Positions 1-7,370 of a stretch of DNA of 64,000 bases are shown here, piece by piece. Positions within the stretch are counted from its first letter, which is position 1. Every line of letters begins with the position of its first letter. A program made the translations under genes and the position numbers. Under the pieces are notes generated by a model. The model searched no databases, had not been told where the DNA came from, and saw nothing but the letters and a program-made list of their open reading frames with translations. The DNA is from Candidatus Flexicrinis affinis (GTDB lineage: Bacteria; Chloroflexota; Anaerolineae; Aggregatilineales; Phototrophicaceae), in assembly GCA_016716525.1 (NCBI GenBank), contig JADJWE010000001.1, forward strand, positions 620,001 to 684,000. The letters are read 5' to 3'.

Positions 1-1
1 G

Positions 2-415
2 GCTATCAACAGCGAGGGCCTCGATCCGCTGGAGGCCAACCCGGCATCGCGGCGTGTCTTCGCACTGTCGAACGCGCGCCTGTACTGGGACGAGATGTAC
101 GACCGGCTGTTCATTACGCCGTTCAAACGGGTCGCAGCCTTCTTGGCGAATGTCGTGGATTGGGCGTTCCTGCACGATTACTTCCACGACACGGTGATCA
201 CGAAGGGCTTCAACGGGATCGGCCGTCTGCTCAGCCAGCCGGTGGATCTCGGCATCATCGACGGTACGGTGAACGGATTTGGACGTCTTGCGCGCTGGAT
301 CAGCGGCGGGTTGCGCCGCACGCAGACCGGATACGTGCGCGTTTATGCGGTGGCGCTGTTGATCGGCGTCGTCGCGGTGATTGTATTCATGCTGCTGCCT
401 GTGCTTCAGGGCTAA
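2..415 (+). CDS. nuoL: NADH-quinone oxidoreductase subunit L, C-terminal fragment
   Basis: The window opens inside this gene; the frame is open from base 2 to the TAA at 413-415 (about 137 codons). NuoL is the distal proton-pumping antiporter-like subunit of complex I in the cytoplasmic membrane. What is visible is its typical C-terminus: an amphipathic stretch (LYWDEMYDRLFITPFKR), a segment matching the long lateral helix region, and a final hydrophobic helix ending in VIVFMLLPVLQG. The assignment rests on this ending plus the nuoM and nuoN genes immediately downstream in the canonical L-M-N order. There are 13 bases between its stop and the nuoM start, so the genes are surely cotranscribed. 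Confidence 0.88.
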   Translation, partial: AINSEGLDPLEANPASRRVFALSNARLYWDEMYDRLFITPFKRVAAFLANVVDWAFLHDYFHDTVITKGFNGIGRLLSQPVDLGIIDGTVNGFGRLARWISGGLRRTQTGYVRVYAVALLIGVVAVIVFMLLPVLQG

Positions 416-428
416 GTGAGGGGTTCCG

Positions 429-2003
429 ATGGATGTGACAGGGCTTTCGCTCGTAACGGTGGTGCTGTTTCTCCCCATGGTGGGGTTCAGCATCCTGCTC
501 TTTATGAACGAGTCGACGCAGCGCCAGGCGATCAAATGGACGGCGTTCGGCTTTACGATTGCCACCCTCCTTGGTGCCGTCTTGCTGTGGTCGCAGTTTG
601 ACTCGTCGAACCCCGGCCTCCAGTTCGTTCAGCGCAACGATTGGCTACCGACCTTCGGCGTCAGCTACTACGTCGGCATCGACGGGGTGAGCTTGATCCT
701 CGTGCTGCTGACGGCGTTCATCATGCCGTTGGCGGTGCTGGCGAGCCATGTCAGCCACATCTTCGAAGAGCGCGGCCGCGAGAAGCTGTACTACATGTTC
801 ATGCTGCTGCTCGAATGGGCGATGCTGGGCGTGTTCGTGGTGCAGGACCTTGTGGTGTTCTACGTGTTCTGGGAAGTCACGCTGGTGCCGATGTACTTCC
901 TCGTCGGAATCTGGGGCGGTGAAAACCGCGTCTACGCGGCGATCAAGTTCTTCCTGTACACGATGGCCGGCTCGATCCTTATGCTGTTGGCGATCCTGTA
1001 CGTCGGCAGTCAGGCCGGCACGTTCGCGCTGCCGGAAATCACGGCTGCAGTTCAATCCGGTGCCCTGACCTTCCCGTTCGACGGCCTGCTCAGCCCGCAG
1101 TCGTTCCTGTTCCTCGGCTTCTTCATCGCCTTTGCGATCAAGGTGCCTATCTTCCCGTTCCACTCGTGGCTGCCAGATGCGCATGTGCAAGCGCCGACCG
1201 CGGGTTCGGTCATCCTGGCCGGCGTTCTGCTAAAGATGGGAACGTACGGCTTCATCCGCTTCTGCATCCCGATGTTCCCTGAAGCGTCGGTCGAGTGGGC
1301 GCCAATCATCGGCCTCTTGGGCGTGATCGGCATCATCTACGGCGCGTGGGTCAGCTACGCGCAAACCGACATCAAGAAGCTGGTCGCCTACTCCTCGGTC
1401 AGCCACATGGGTTTCGTGGTGATCGGCATCTTCGCGCTTAACGCGCAGGGTCTGCAGGGCGCGACGATCCAGATGGTCAACCACGGTATCAGCACCGGCG
1501 GCTTGTTCTTGCTCGTCGGCATGCTGTACGAGCGCCGTCACACCAAGGCGATCGACGCATTCGGGGGCATCTGGAAGGCGCTGCCGCTGTTCGGCGCAAT
1601 CAGCCTTGTGATTACCCTAAGCTCGATGGGTTTGCCCGGCTTGAACGGGTTCATCGGCGAGTTCACGATCCTACTAGGCACGTTCGGAAGCTCGGTGCTT
1701 GGCTTCGGCTTCGCGCTGTTCGCCACGCTCGGCGTGATCCTCGCCGCGGTCTACATGCTGTACATGTTCCAGAAGGTGTATCTGGGCGAGCTGGACAAGG
1801 AAGAGAACAAGAACCTTCCTAAGCTGGTGTGGCAGGAGATCGCCGTACTGGTCCCGGTACTCGTCATGATCTTCTGGATCGGCGTGCAGCCCGCCGTATG
1901 GTTCACCATGCTTGACGCTTCGACCAACAGCGTAGTCGCGACGGTCAGCCCGTTCCTGCAGCAGGTTGCGCACATCGCGCCTGCTGTCGCAATGCTTCCG
2001 TAA
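429..2003 (+). CDS. nuoM: NADH-quinone oxidoreductase subunit M
   Basis: A 524-residue polytopic membrane protein, the usual NuoM length, and one of the three antiporter-like proton-translocating subunits of complex I. Seen in the sequence are the family landmarks: FYVFWEVTLVPMYFLVG with the conserved glutamate in helix 5, IKVPIFPFHSWLPDAHVQAPT with the conserved lysine, HSWLPDAH and APT motifs, and DIKKLVAYSSVSHMG. Start ATG at 429 follows a GAGGGG run by about 5 bases. It lies 13 bases after nuoL and 10 before nuoN, so it is part of the same operon. Nothing unusual was found in its length or motifs. Confidence 0.96.
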   Translation: MDVTGLSLVTVVLFLPMVGFSILLFMNESTQRQAIKWTAFGFTIATLLGAVLLWSQFDSSNPGLQFVQRNDWLPTFGVSYYVGIDGVSLILVLLTAFIMPLAVLASHVSHIFEERGREKLYYMFMLLLEWAMLGVFVVQDLVVFYVFWEVTLVPMYFLVGIWGGENRVYAAIKFFLYTMAGSILMLLAILYVGSQAGTFALPEITAAVQSGALTFPFDGLLSPQSFLFLGFFIAFAIKVPIFPFHSWLPDAHVQAPTAGSVILAGVLLKMGTYGFIRFCIPMFPEASVEWAPIIGLLGVIGIIYGAWVSYAQTDIKKLVAYSSVSHMGFVVIGIFALNAQGLQGATIQMVNHGISTGGLFLLVGMLYERRHTKAIDAFGGIWKALPLFGAISLVITLSSMGLPGLNGFIGEFTILLGTFGSSVLGFGFALFATLGVILAAVYMLYMFQKVYLGELDKEENKNLPKLVWQEIAVLVPVLVMIFWIGVQPAVWFTMLDASTNSVVATVSPFLQQVAHIAPAVAMLP

Positions 2004-2013
2004 GGGGAGGAGC

Positions 2014-3519
2014 ATGGATATTCCAAGCTTTGCCGACCTGAATCTGGGCGTCACCCTGCCCGCGGTCTTCCTCGCGCTGGGGACGACTGTCCTGCTGCTG
2101 ATCGACGTATTCCTGCCCAAGGAGCGCCGTCACCTGACGGCGTGGTTCGCGCTGGCAGGTGTGCTAGTCAGCTTCGTGCTCACGCTGCTGAACTTCGGCA
2201 GCGGTGAGACGGCGTTGGCGGGGATGTTCGTCGCGGATTCCTTTACCGGCTTTATGAACTTGATCGCGCTGACCGCCGCTGCGATCACGATCCTGCTCAG
2301 CATCGACTACCTGAAGCGCACAGGCAACGCGCGCGGCGAGTTCTACTCGCTGCTGCTGCTGAGTACGGCCGGCGCCATGTTTATGGCGAGCGCCAACGAC
2401 CTGATCGTCGTATTCGTCTCGCTTGAGCTGCTCTCGATCCCCCTGTACATCATGGCGGCGTTCCGGCTCAACAACGCCAAGAGCGAAGAGTCGGGCATGA
2501 AGTACTTCATCCTCGGCGCCTTTGCGAGTGCGTTCCTTGTGTACGGTTCCGCCCTGATTTACGGCGCGACCGGCACCACGAACCTGCCGGAAATTCTTGC
2601 GTCCGTTTCCGGGATCGTGGCGGAAGGCAGCAATGCCATCTTCTACCTCGTCATCGGCGCGGCGCTGATCGTGGTCGGACTAGGCTTCAAGGTGGCCGTC
2701 GTCCCGTTCCACATGTGGACGCCAGACGTGTATGAAGGCGCCCCGACGCCTGTCACCGCGTTTATGAGTGTCGGCGCGAAGATCGGCGGCTTTGCGGCGC
2801 TGCTGCGCGTACTAGTGACGGCACTGCCGCTGCTGGTCGCCGGTCAGGCCGCCGAGCCGATCTGGCAGAACACGATCATGATCGTCGCCGCCTTGACGCT
2901 GATCGTCGGAAACTTCGTCGCGCTGTCGCAAAGCAACATCAAGCGCATGCTGGCATATTCCTCGATCGCGCACGCGGGCTACATCCTGATGGCTGTTGCG
3001 GCGGCGGCAAACCCCGCCACGGCCGACTCCGCGACTCGCGGCGCGCTGGTCTACCTGCTGGCGTATACGTTCACCAACCTCGGCGCATTCGCGATTGCGT
3101 TGGCGATCGAGAAGAACGACGGCACCGGCACCGACCTCAAAGACTTCGTCGGTCTTGCCCGCAGCAAACCTGTACTGGCGGCGATCATGGCCGTCTTCAT
3201 GTTCAGCCTGACGGGCATCCCGCTAACGGCCGGCTTCACCGGCAAGTGGTTCGTCTTCCAAGCGACGATGGAGGCGGAGTTGATCCCGCTGGCGGTTGTC
3301 GGCGTGCTGACGAGTGTCGTGAGCGCGTTCTACTACGTGCGCATCATCGTTAACATGTACCTCAGCGATGGCGAGGGCGATGAGGCCGCAGGCGCGACTC
3401 CGTTGGTCAATTGGGCGGTGTATATCTCGTTTGCCGGCACGCTGCTGCTCGGGCTGTTCCCGGTCCTCGCGACCAACCTGACTCAGTCGGTTACGCTGTT
3501 GGCTAGCACGGTACCGTAG
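2014..3519 (+). CDS. nuoN: NADH-quinone oxidoreductase subunit N
   Basis: A 501-residue polytopic membrane protein, the third antiporter-like subunit of complex I. Family landmarks are LLSIPLYIMAAF, FKVAVVPFHMWTPDVYEGAPTP (conserved lysine and the HMWTPDVYEG motif), and SNIKRMLAYSSIAHAGY. The frame stays open upstream into nuoM, but the start was set at ATG 2014 because AGGGGAGG lies just before it at about 2003-2010 and because the upstream extension would overlap nuoM and encode non-hydrophobic residues. It is the last nuo gene of the operon; a hairpin terminator follows at 3547-3586. Confidence 0.95.
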   Translation: MDIPSFADLNLGVTLPAVFLALGTTVLLLIDVFLPKERRHLTAWFALAGVLVSFVLTLLNFGSGETALAGMFVADSFTGFMNLIALTAAAITILLSIDYLKRTGNARGEFYSLLLLSTAGAMFMASANDLIVVFVSLELLSIPLYIMAAFRLNNAKSEESGMKYFILGAFASAFLVYGSALIYGATGTTNLPEILASVSGIVAEGSNAIFYLVIGAALIVVGLGFKVAVVPFHMWTPDVYEGAPTPVTAFMSVGAKIGGFAALLRVLVTALPLLVAGQAAEPIWQNTIMIVAALTLIVGNFVALSQSNIKRMLAYSSIAHAGYILMAVAAAANPATADSATRGALVYLLAYTFTNLGAFAIALAIEKNDGTGTDLKDFVGLARSKPVLAAIMAVFMFSLTGIPLTAGFTGKWFVFQATMEAELIPLAVVGVLTSVVSAFYYVRIIVNMYLSDGEGDEAAGATPLVNWAVYISFAGTLLLGLFPVLATNLTQSVTLLASTVP

Positions 3520-3546
3520 CGCCCGCCTGCTCCGGTTCGGAACCCA

Positions 3547-3586
3547 ACGCCCTCTGAACCCGTATGAGGATTCAGGGGGCGTTTTC
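3547..3586 (+). terminator. Rho-independent terminator of the nuo operon
   Basis: ACGCCCTCTGAA at 3547-3558 pairs with TTCAGGGGGCGT at 3571-3582 (one G-T wobble), with a 12-base loop and then TTTTC. It sits 28 bases after the nuoN stop, so it ends the nuo transcript ahead of the next gene at 3601. Confidence 0.85.
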
Positions 3587-3600
3587 TATGGGGTGTATAG

Positions 3601-4155
3601 ATGAACGACCTGACCATCGATTCTGAAATGCGCCGGCGGCTGTCGGTGAACCGTGAAGGCAACCTGACCAGCGATCAGTGGCTCAAGCTGAGCTTGGTCC
3701 CGCTGACCGCAATGCTGTTCGTGTTCGTCCCTGCCGTGCTGCTGTTGACCATGCGATTCCGGGCGGCGGGCTTTGGCGTTGCGATGATTGGCGGCATCGG
3801 CCTGATGCTGGTGTTCGTCACGCAGCGGCTTGCGCAGTATGCGCGTCTACCGTTGTGCTACGAGGTGATGACGGCCGCCGCGAATCTCGACGCGGTTCAA
3901 AAAGGGACGTTCGATTTCGTCGACGAACGGGACGAAATCGTGCGCTTCACGCGCCACCTGACGGCAGGCTTGACGACGCGAAAAGACCGACCGTATCACG
4001 TCTACTACGTGACCGATGGGCGAAGCCGTGTGCTGCTCAGCCTCGCGCCCTACGTTGAGGGCGAGGCGCGCAGTTGGGAACCAACAGCGGTGTTCAAAGC
4101 GCGTTACGACAAGCGCGTGCAGGAGAAACCCAAGGGCAAACCCAAGCGGCGCTAG
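3601..4155 (+). CDS. Hypothetical two-helix membrane protein
   Basis: A 184-residue protein I do not recognise. Residues 1-25 are polar, followed by two adjacent hydrophobic helices at about 30-50 and 55-75 joined by a short arginine-containing loop, then a soluble domain of about 100 residues with several beta-like stretches (RPYHVYYVTDGRSRVLLSLAPYV) and a strongly basic tail ending KPKGKPKRR. The layout suggests a cytoplasmic-facing domain anchored by a helical hairpin. It starts 14 bases after the nuo terminator and its stop overlaps the convergent gene on the other strand by 4 bases. No function can be inferred. Confidence 0.7.
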   Translation: MNDLTIDSEMRRRLSVNREGNLTSDQWLKLSLVPLTAMLFVFVPAVLLLTMRFRAAGFGVAMIGGIGLMLVFVTQRLAQYARLPLCYEVMTAAANLDAVQKGTFDFVDERDEIVRFTRHLTAGLTTRKDRPYHVYYVTDGRSRVLLSLAPYVEGEARSWEPTAVFKARYDKRVQEKPKGKPKRR

Positions 4156-4502
4156 GCCGATTCAAGACGGTTGGCTTCATCCCACAAGTCATCGGCATAC
4201 GGCTTGAACTCCGGGCCGAAGTCGTACATCTCTTGCGCATACTCACGCAGCAATCGCGGCGAACGCCCGCTCAGCGAGATGAGCTGTTCGTACATCGGGC
4301 TTTTGAGTTGCACGGGCAAAAGGCGCTTGGTGTCGAGCGCAAGCGCGGCCCGAATGTCCTCGGCCCGGCGGACGCGCCCGAGCGCTTGATGGAACAGTTT
4401 CTCGGCGCGTTCGAAGTCGCTTTGACGGGCGCGAACCCCGAATAGTCCGAGGTAGTGATATGTCGCTTCGGGAAGCGTGGGTGGGGTGATCCGCGAAGGC
4501 AT
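4152..4502 (-). CDS. Small soluble protein, TPR-like helical
   Basis: A 116-residue protein without signal peptide or membrane segment. Residues 15-50 (YHYLGLFGVRARQSDFERAE and following FHQALGRVR) resemble a TPR helix pair, and the rest is predicted helical. It is convergent with the gene ending at 4155 and overlaps it by 4 bases at the stop codons. The reading frame has codon use like its neighbours and no better frame exists here, so it is probably real. Function unknown; the TPR reading is inference from alternating small and aromatic residues. Confidence 0.6.
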   Translation of the reverse strand: MPSRITPPTLPEATYHYLGLFGVRARQSDFERAEKLFHQALGRVRRAEDIRAALALDTKRLLPVQLKSPMYEQLISLSGRSPRLLREYAQEMYDFGPEFKPYADDLWDEANRLESA

Positions 4503-4592
4503 TGCGTGTGTCTCCCTGCGGGGTTACGGTACGATGCGCCGCCGTACGGCGTGCGACGGTTGCAATTCTAAAGGAAAACCGCGAGAATCTGA

Positions 4593-5327
4593 ATGGACGT
4601 ACCGCGCATATACCGGGCCAACCCATACCGAATGTCAGATCGCACTCAACCGCTGCCAATCGCGCTGCTGCGGTGGCACGACCCCGAAACCGGTGACGAG
4701 CACTCTACCGACCTCTATGAAGGGGCGCGGCTGACGATTGGCCGCGCAGCCACCAACGAGATCTGCATCCCACAGCATCATGTCAGCCGGCAGCACGCCC
4801 AGATCGAGTATCAGGATGGCATGTTCCTGCTGACTGACCTGGGTAGTGCTAACGGTACGTTCCTCAACGATCAGTTGATCACGACACCAACCCCGCTGAT
4901 GGCTGGCGACCGGATTCGCCTCTACACGCCCGAACTCGACTTTGTCGCCGTCACGTCCGAAGAGACCACCCAAAACCGCATCTCGACGGCCTTGGCCGCC
5001 GTTAATGACAGCGGCATTGTCGGTGTTCCGCGATTGATCTTCCTAAGCGGACCGCAAAAGGACGATACGGTCATCCTCAGCATGGAGGAGATCAAGATCG
5101 GCCGTGCGACACACAATCACAATTGGGAGATCGGTATACAGGATCCGTCGGTCAGCAGGCCCCATGCGCGGCTTGCGCGTATCGACAATGCGTGGGTCGT
5201 CTACGACCTCGGCAGCGCCAACGGCACGCAAGTTAACAGCGTGAAGGTCACCGAAAAAGGCAAAGTGCTGTCGGATGGCGACGTGATCACGTTCGGCAAA
5301 ACGATGATGCAGTTCCGCACGCTCTAG
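4593..5327 (+). CDS. Double FHA-domain protein
   Basis: A 244-residue cytoplasmic protein made of two forkhead-associated domains, which bind phosphothreonine peptides. FHA1 spans about residues 46-112 with GR at 50-51, SRQH at 65-68 and SANGT at 85-89; FHA2 spans about 166-242 with GR at 170-171, SRPH at 188-191 and SANGT at 208-212. Both retain the residues that contact phosphothreonine, so both should be functional. There is no kinase or other effector domain, so it probably acts as an adaptor for Ser/Thr-kinase signalling. ATG 4593 follows AAGGAAAA at 4571-4578, rather far; an internal ATG at 4632 is an alternative start. It converges on the methyltransferase-like gene with a 3-base gap. 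Confidence 0.88.
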   Translation: MDVPRIYRANPYRMSDRTQPLPIALLRWHDPETGDEHSTDLYEGARLTIGRAATNEICIPQHHVSRQHAQIEYQDGMFLLTDLGSANGTFLNDQLITTPTPLMAGDRIRLYTPELDFVAVTSEETTQNRISTALAAVNDSGIVGVPRLIFLSGPQKDDTVILSMEEIKIGRATHNHNWEIGIQDPSVSRPHARLARIDNAWVVYDLGSANGTQVNSVKVTEKGKVLSDGDVITFGKTMMQFRTL

Positions 5328-5330
5328 CAA

Positions 5331-6596
5331 TCAGTCGCGTACCAGCGTTACCACACTGTCCAGATAGTAGGTCTGTGGCGATAGGTCGATGGGCTGAACC
5401 GAATCGACGGCGTATCCGTACCGGACAAGGCGCTTGATGTCACGGCCTAGCGTCGCTGCGTCGCTGCTGACGTACACAATCCGGCGCGGTCGCAACTGCT
5501 GGCCGAGGGAATCCATGACGGTGAGGCTGAGACCATCCGACGGCGGATCGACGATCACGGCGTCAGGCGTTGACGCTGCCGAGGACTGGAGCACGTTTTC
5601 CACCGTGTCCTGGATGACCGTAACCCCCAGATCGGCTGTATTCTGCGCTGCATCCGCGGCTGCGGATGGATAGCTCTCTACTGCCGTAACCTGCGCGCCG
5701 AGCTTGGCCGCGCAGGCAGCAAACAGACCGACACCGCAGTACAATTCCAGCACGAACTCCCCGCCTTGCAGCGCCAAGCCGGCCTCTACCGCGTCAACCA
5801 GCGCGTCAAGCTGTTCGTAGTTCGCGCGTATCGCGCTACCCGCGGTGACCCGATACGGCCGCTCATTGACCATGACCGTCACGTGCAGATCCCCGATCAA
5901 GTTGACCGGCGTCAGGTCTGGCAGGATCAGGTTGACGCTTGCGGTGAAATCGAGCTCCAGCTCAGGGGCGTCTGCCTCGTCAATCACCGAGAGCACCATC
6001 ATCGGTGCGCCTTCGGTGCCACGCACAAGCCGAACGCGCTCGATCTTTGCATCAGGTTCGAACTGAACCTTGCTGAGAACCTCTTGCAGTTCGGGGTGCA
6101 AGATGAGGCACGTCTCGATGACGACTTGGCGATCGTTGTCGAGCGAGGGCAGGGCGAGGCCGTCCGGGGTGATGGTGAAGCTCAACGAACTGGCGTACTG
6201 CCACTCCGATGGGCTGCGGATGATCGGCCTCAGCGTCCGCTCAAGAGTCGCCTCGTCCATTTCGCCGATCCGCATGAGCTGGTCGGCCAGCACGTCCTGC
6301 TTGAGCAGCAGCTGCGCATCATACTGAATGTGCTGCCACTGGCATCGCCCGCAGCGGCCCGGCCCGAAGTGCGGACACTCCGGGTACACGCGGTCGGCGC
6401 TGGCGTCGAGTAGGGTGACGCCTTCGGCGAAGAGCGCGCGACCTCGCGAGTCGACAACTCGAGCCTCGACACGCTCACCCGGGATCGTATACGGTACGAA
6501 CACGACCTGCCCGTCCACGCGGCCGAGCGCGCGCCCGCCGTTGGCCATCGCCGTCAAATCAACCGTGATGATTTCGCTGCTTGGGTGTTGGGTCAC
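5331..6596 (-). CDS. TrmA/RlmD-family RNA methyltransferase homologue lacking catalytic residues
   Basis: A 421-residue homologue of the 23S rRNA/tRNA uracil-C5 methyltransferases. Visible in order: an N-terminal TRAM-like domain (about 8-62), the Fe-S cysteines C74, C82, C85 and probably C162, the QH..Y..QLLLKQ signature near 88-99, and a Rossmann methyltransferase domain with the SAM motif LELYCGVGLFA. The expected catalytic SCNPAT motif reads SSDAAT (nucleophile position S378), the C-terminal general-base glutamate position reads D413 (PQTYYLD), and the glutamine of the FxQxN motif reads R in AIRAN. SAM binding and the cluster therefore look intact but uracil-C5 chemistry should not work as in the family. 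It shares an ATGA overlap with the lipoprotein gene upstream. Confidence 0.85.
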   Translation of the reverse strand: MTQHPSSEIITVDLTAMANGGRALGRVDGQVVFVPYTIPGERVEARVVDSRGRALFAEGVTLLDASADRVYPECPHFGPGRCGRCQWQHIQYDAQLLLKQDVLADQLMRIGEMDEATLERTLRPIIRSPSEWQYASSLSFTITPDGLALPSLDNDRQVVIETCLILHPELQEVLSKVQFEPDAKIERVRLVRGTEGAPMMVLSVIDEADAPELELDFTASVNLILPDLTPVNLIGDLHVTVMVNERPYRVTAGSAIRANYEQLDALVDAVEAGLALQGGEFVLELYCGVGLFAACAAKLGAQVTAVESYPSAAADAAQNTADLGVTVIQDTVENVLQSSAASTPDAVIVDPPSDGLSLTVMDSLGQQLRPRRIVYVSSDAATLGRDIKRLVRYGYAVDSVQPIDLSPQTYYLDSVVTLVRD

Positions 6597-7264
6597 GGCC
6601 GGGGGACTTTGAAGCCCTCTTGCAGCACAGCGGCCATGATCGCTTGGATTTCGCGCGGCATGTAACCGTCCTGTGCGTTGAGCAGCAGTTCGACACCGTT
6701 GTAATCCACCATCAGCTGATACGTATAGGGCACAGGGCCTTCGTTGATGATCGGGCCCAAGAAGTTCGCCTGAACCGCAAACAAGTTGACGGAATTGAGT
6801 ACGTCGTTCAGCGCGCTGATCGATCTCAGATCGAGCTGGCCAGTCGCACCGTTTCGCGTCACAGTGCCGTTCGAGTCAATGATGATGGTCTCATCCAAGG
6901 TCTGGCCGGCTTCATCGGTCGGGCCACCGGTGCGGACGAGAATCACACGCGAGAACTGCGTTGCGCGCTCGGGGTCGACCGTCCCTTCCGCGACTAGTGT
7001 TCCGACACCGCCGGGGCGCGCGCCACCGGGATCGGGGACCTCCAGCGTGGGGATCGACGCCGGATCGAGTGTCGGCGGGCGCACGCTGGTGGGGAAATCA
7101 TTCGGCACCAGCGGCTCGGCGGACGGATCGGGAGTCACGTCCTGCGCCTCGGCCGTGGGCGTCGGATTGTCGGTCGCGGCCGGCGCGCCGCCATCGCACG
7201 CCGCCAATACGACTAACGTGACCCATGCAAGCAAGAGTAGGGTGATCAAGCGACGAGATATCAT
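6593..7264 (-). CDS. Lipoprotein with proline/threonine linker, emfourin-like domain possible
   Basis: A 223-residue exported lipoprotein. From ATG 7264 the protein starts MISRRLITLL, a positively charged hydrophobic signal ending in the lipobox LAAC with C23. An acidic Pro/Thr/Asp-rich linker of about 60 residues follows, then a domain of about 130 residues (FSRVILVRTGGPTDE at its start) with strands and a conserved-looking helix. A hydrophobic strand with RTGG and a later LNDVLNS helix recall protealysin-inhibitor (emfourin-like) domains, but this is only a resemblance. The frame continues to a TTG at 7282, rejected because the ATG gives a proper signal peptide. Its stop overlaps the methyltransferase-like start by ATGA, so the two are translationally coupled. 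Confidence 0.75.
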   Translation of the reverse strand: MISRRLITLLLLAWVTLVVLAACDGGAPAATDNPTPTAEAQDVTPDPSAEPLVPNDFPTSVRPPTLDPASIPTLEVPDPGGARPGGVGTLVAEGTVDPERATQFSRVILVRTGGPTDEAGQTLDETIIIDSNGTVTRNGATGQLDLRSISALNDVLNSVNLFAVQANFLGPIINEGPVPYTYQLMVDYNGVELLLNAQDGYMPREIQAIMAAVLQEGFKVPRP

Positions 7265-7305
7265 GCGTTCAGTGTGCCGCAAAACAGAGGCGTGGGCAAG
7301 TTAAG

Positions 7306-7334
7306 TTTCGTGATTCTTGGTGGGGATGTATAAT
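7306..7334 (+). promoter_or_regulatory. Candidate sigma-70 promoter of the repeat-protein gene
   Basis: A perfect TATAAT at 7329-7334 lies 17 bases after a weak -35 (TTTCGT, 7306-7311). Transcription from about 7341 would exclude upstream in-frame starts (TTG 7317, ATG 7326) and supports the start at 7371, which has GAGG at 7358-7361. Confidence 0.55.
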
Positions 7335-7370
7335 ACGCGGGGATTGCGGCTGAACGACGAGGACGACCCG

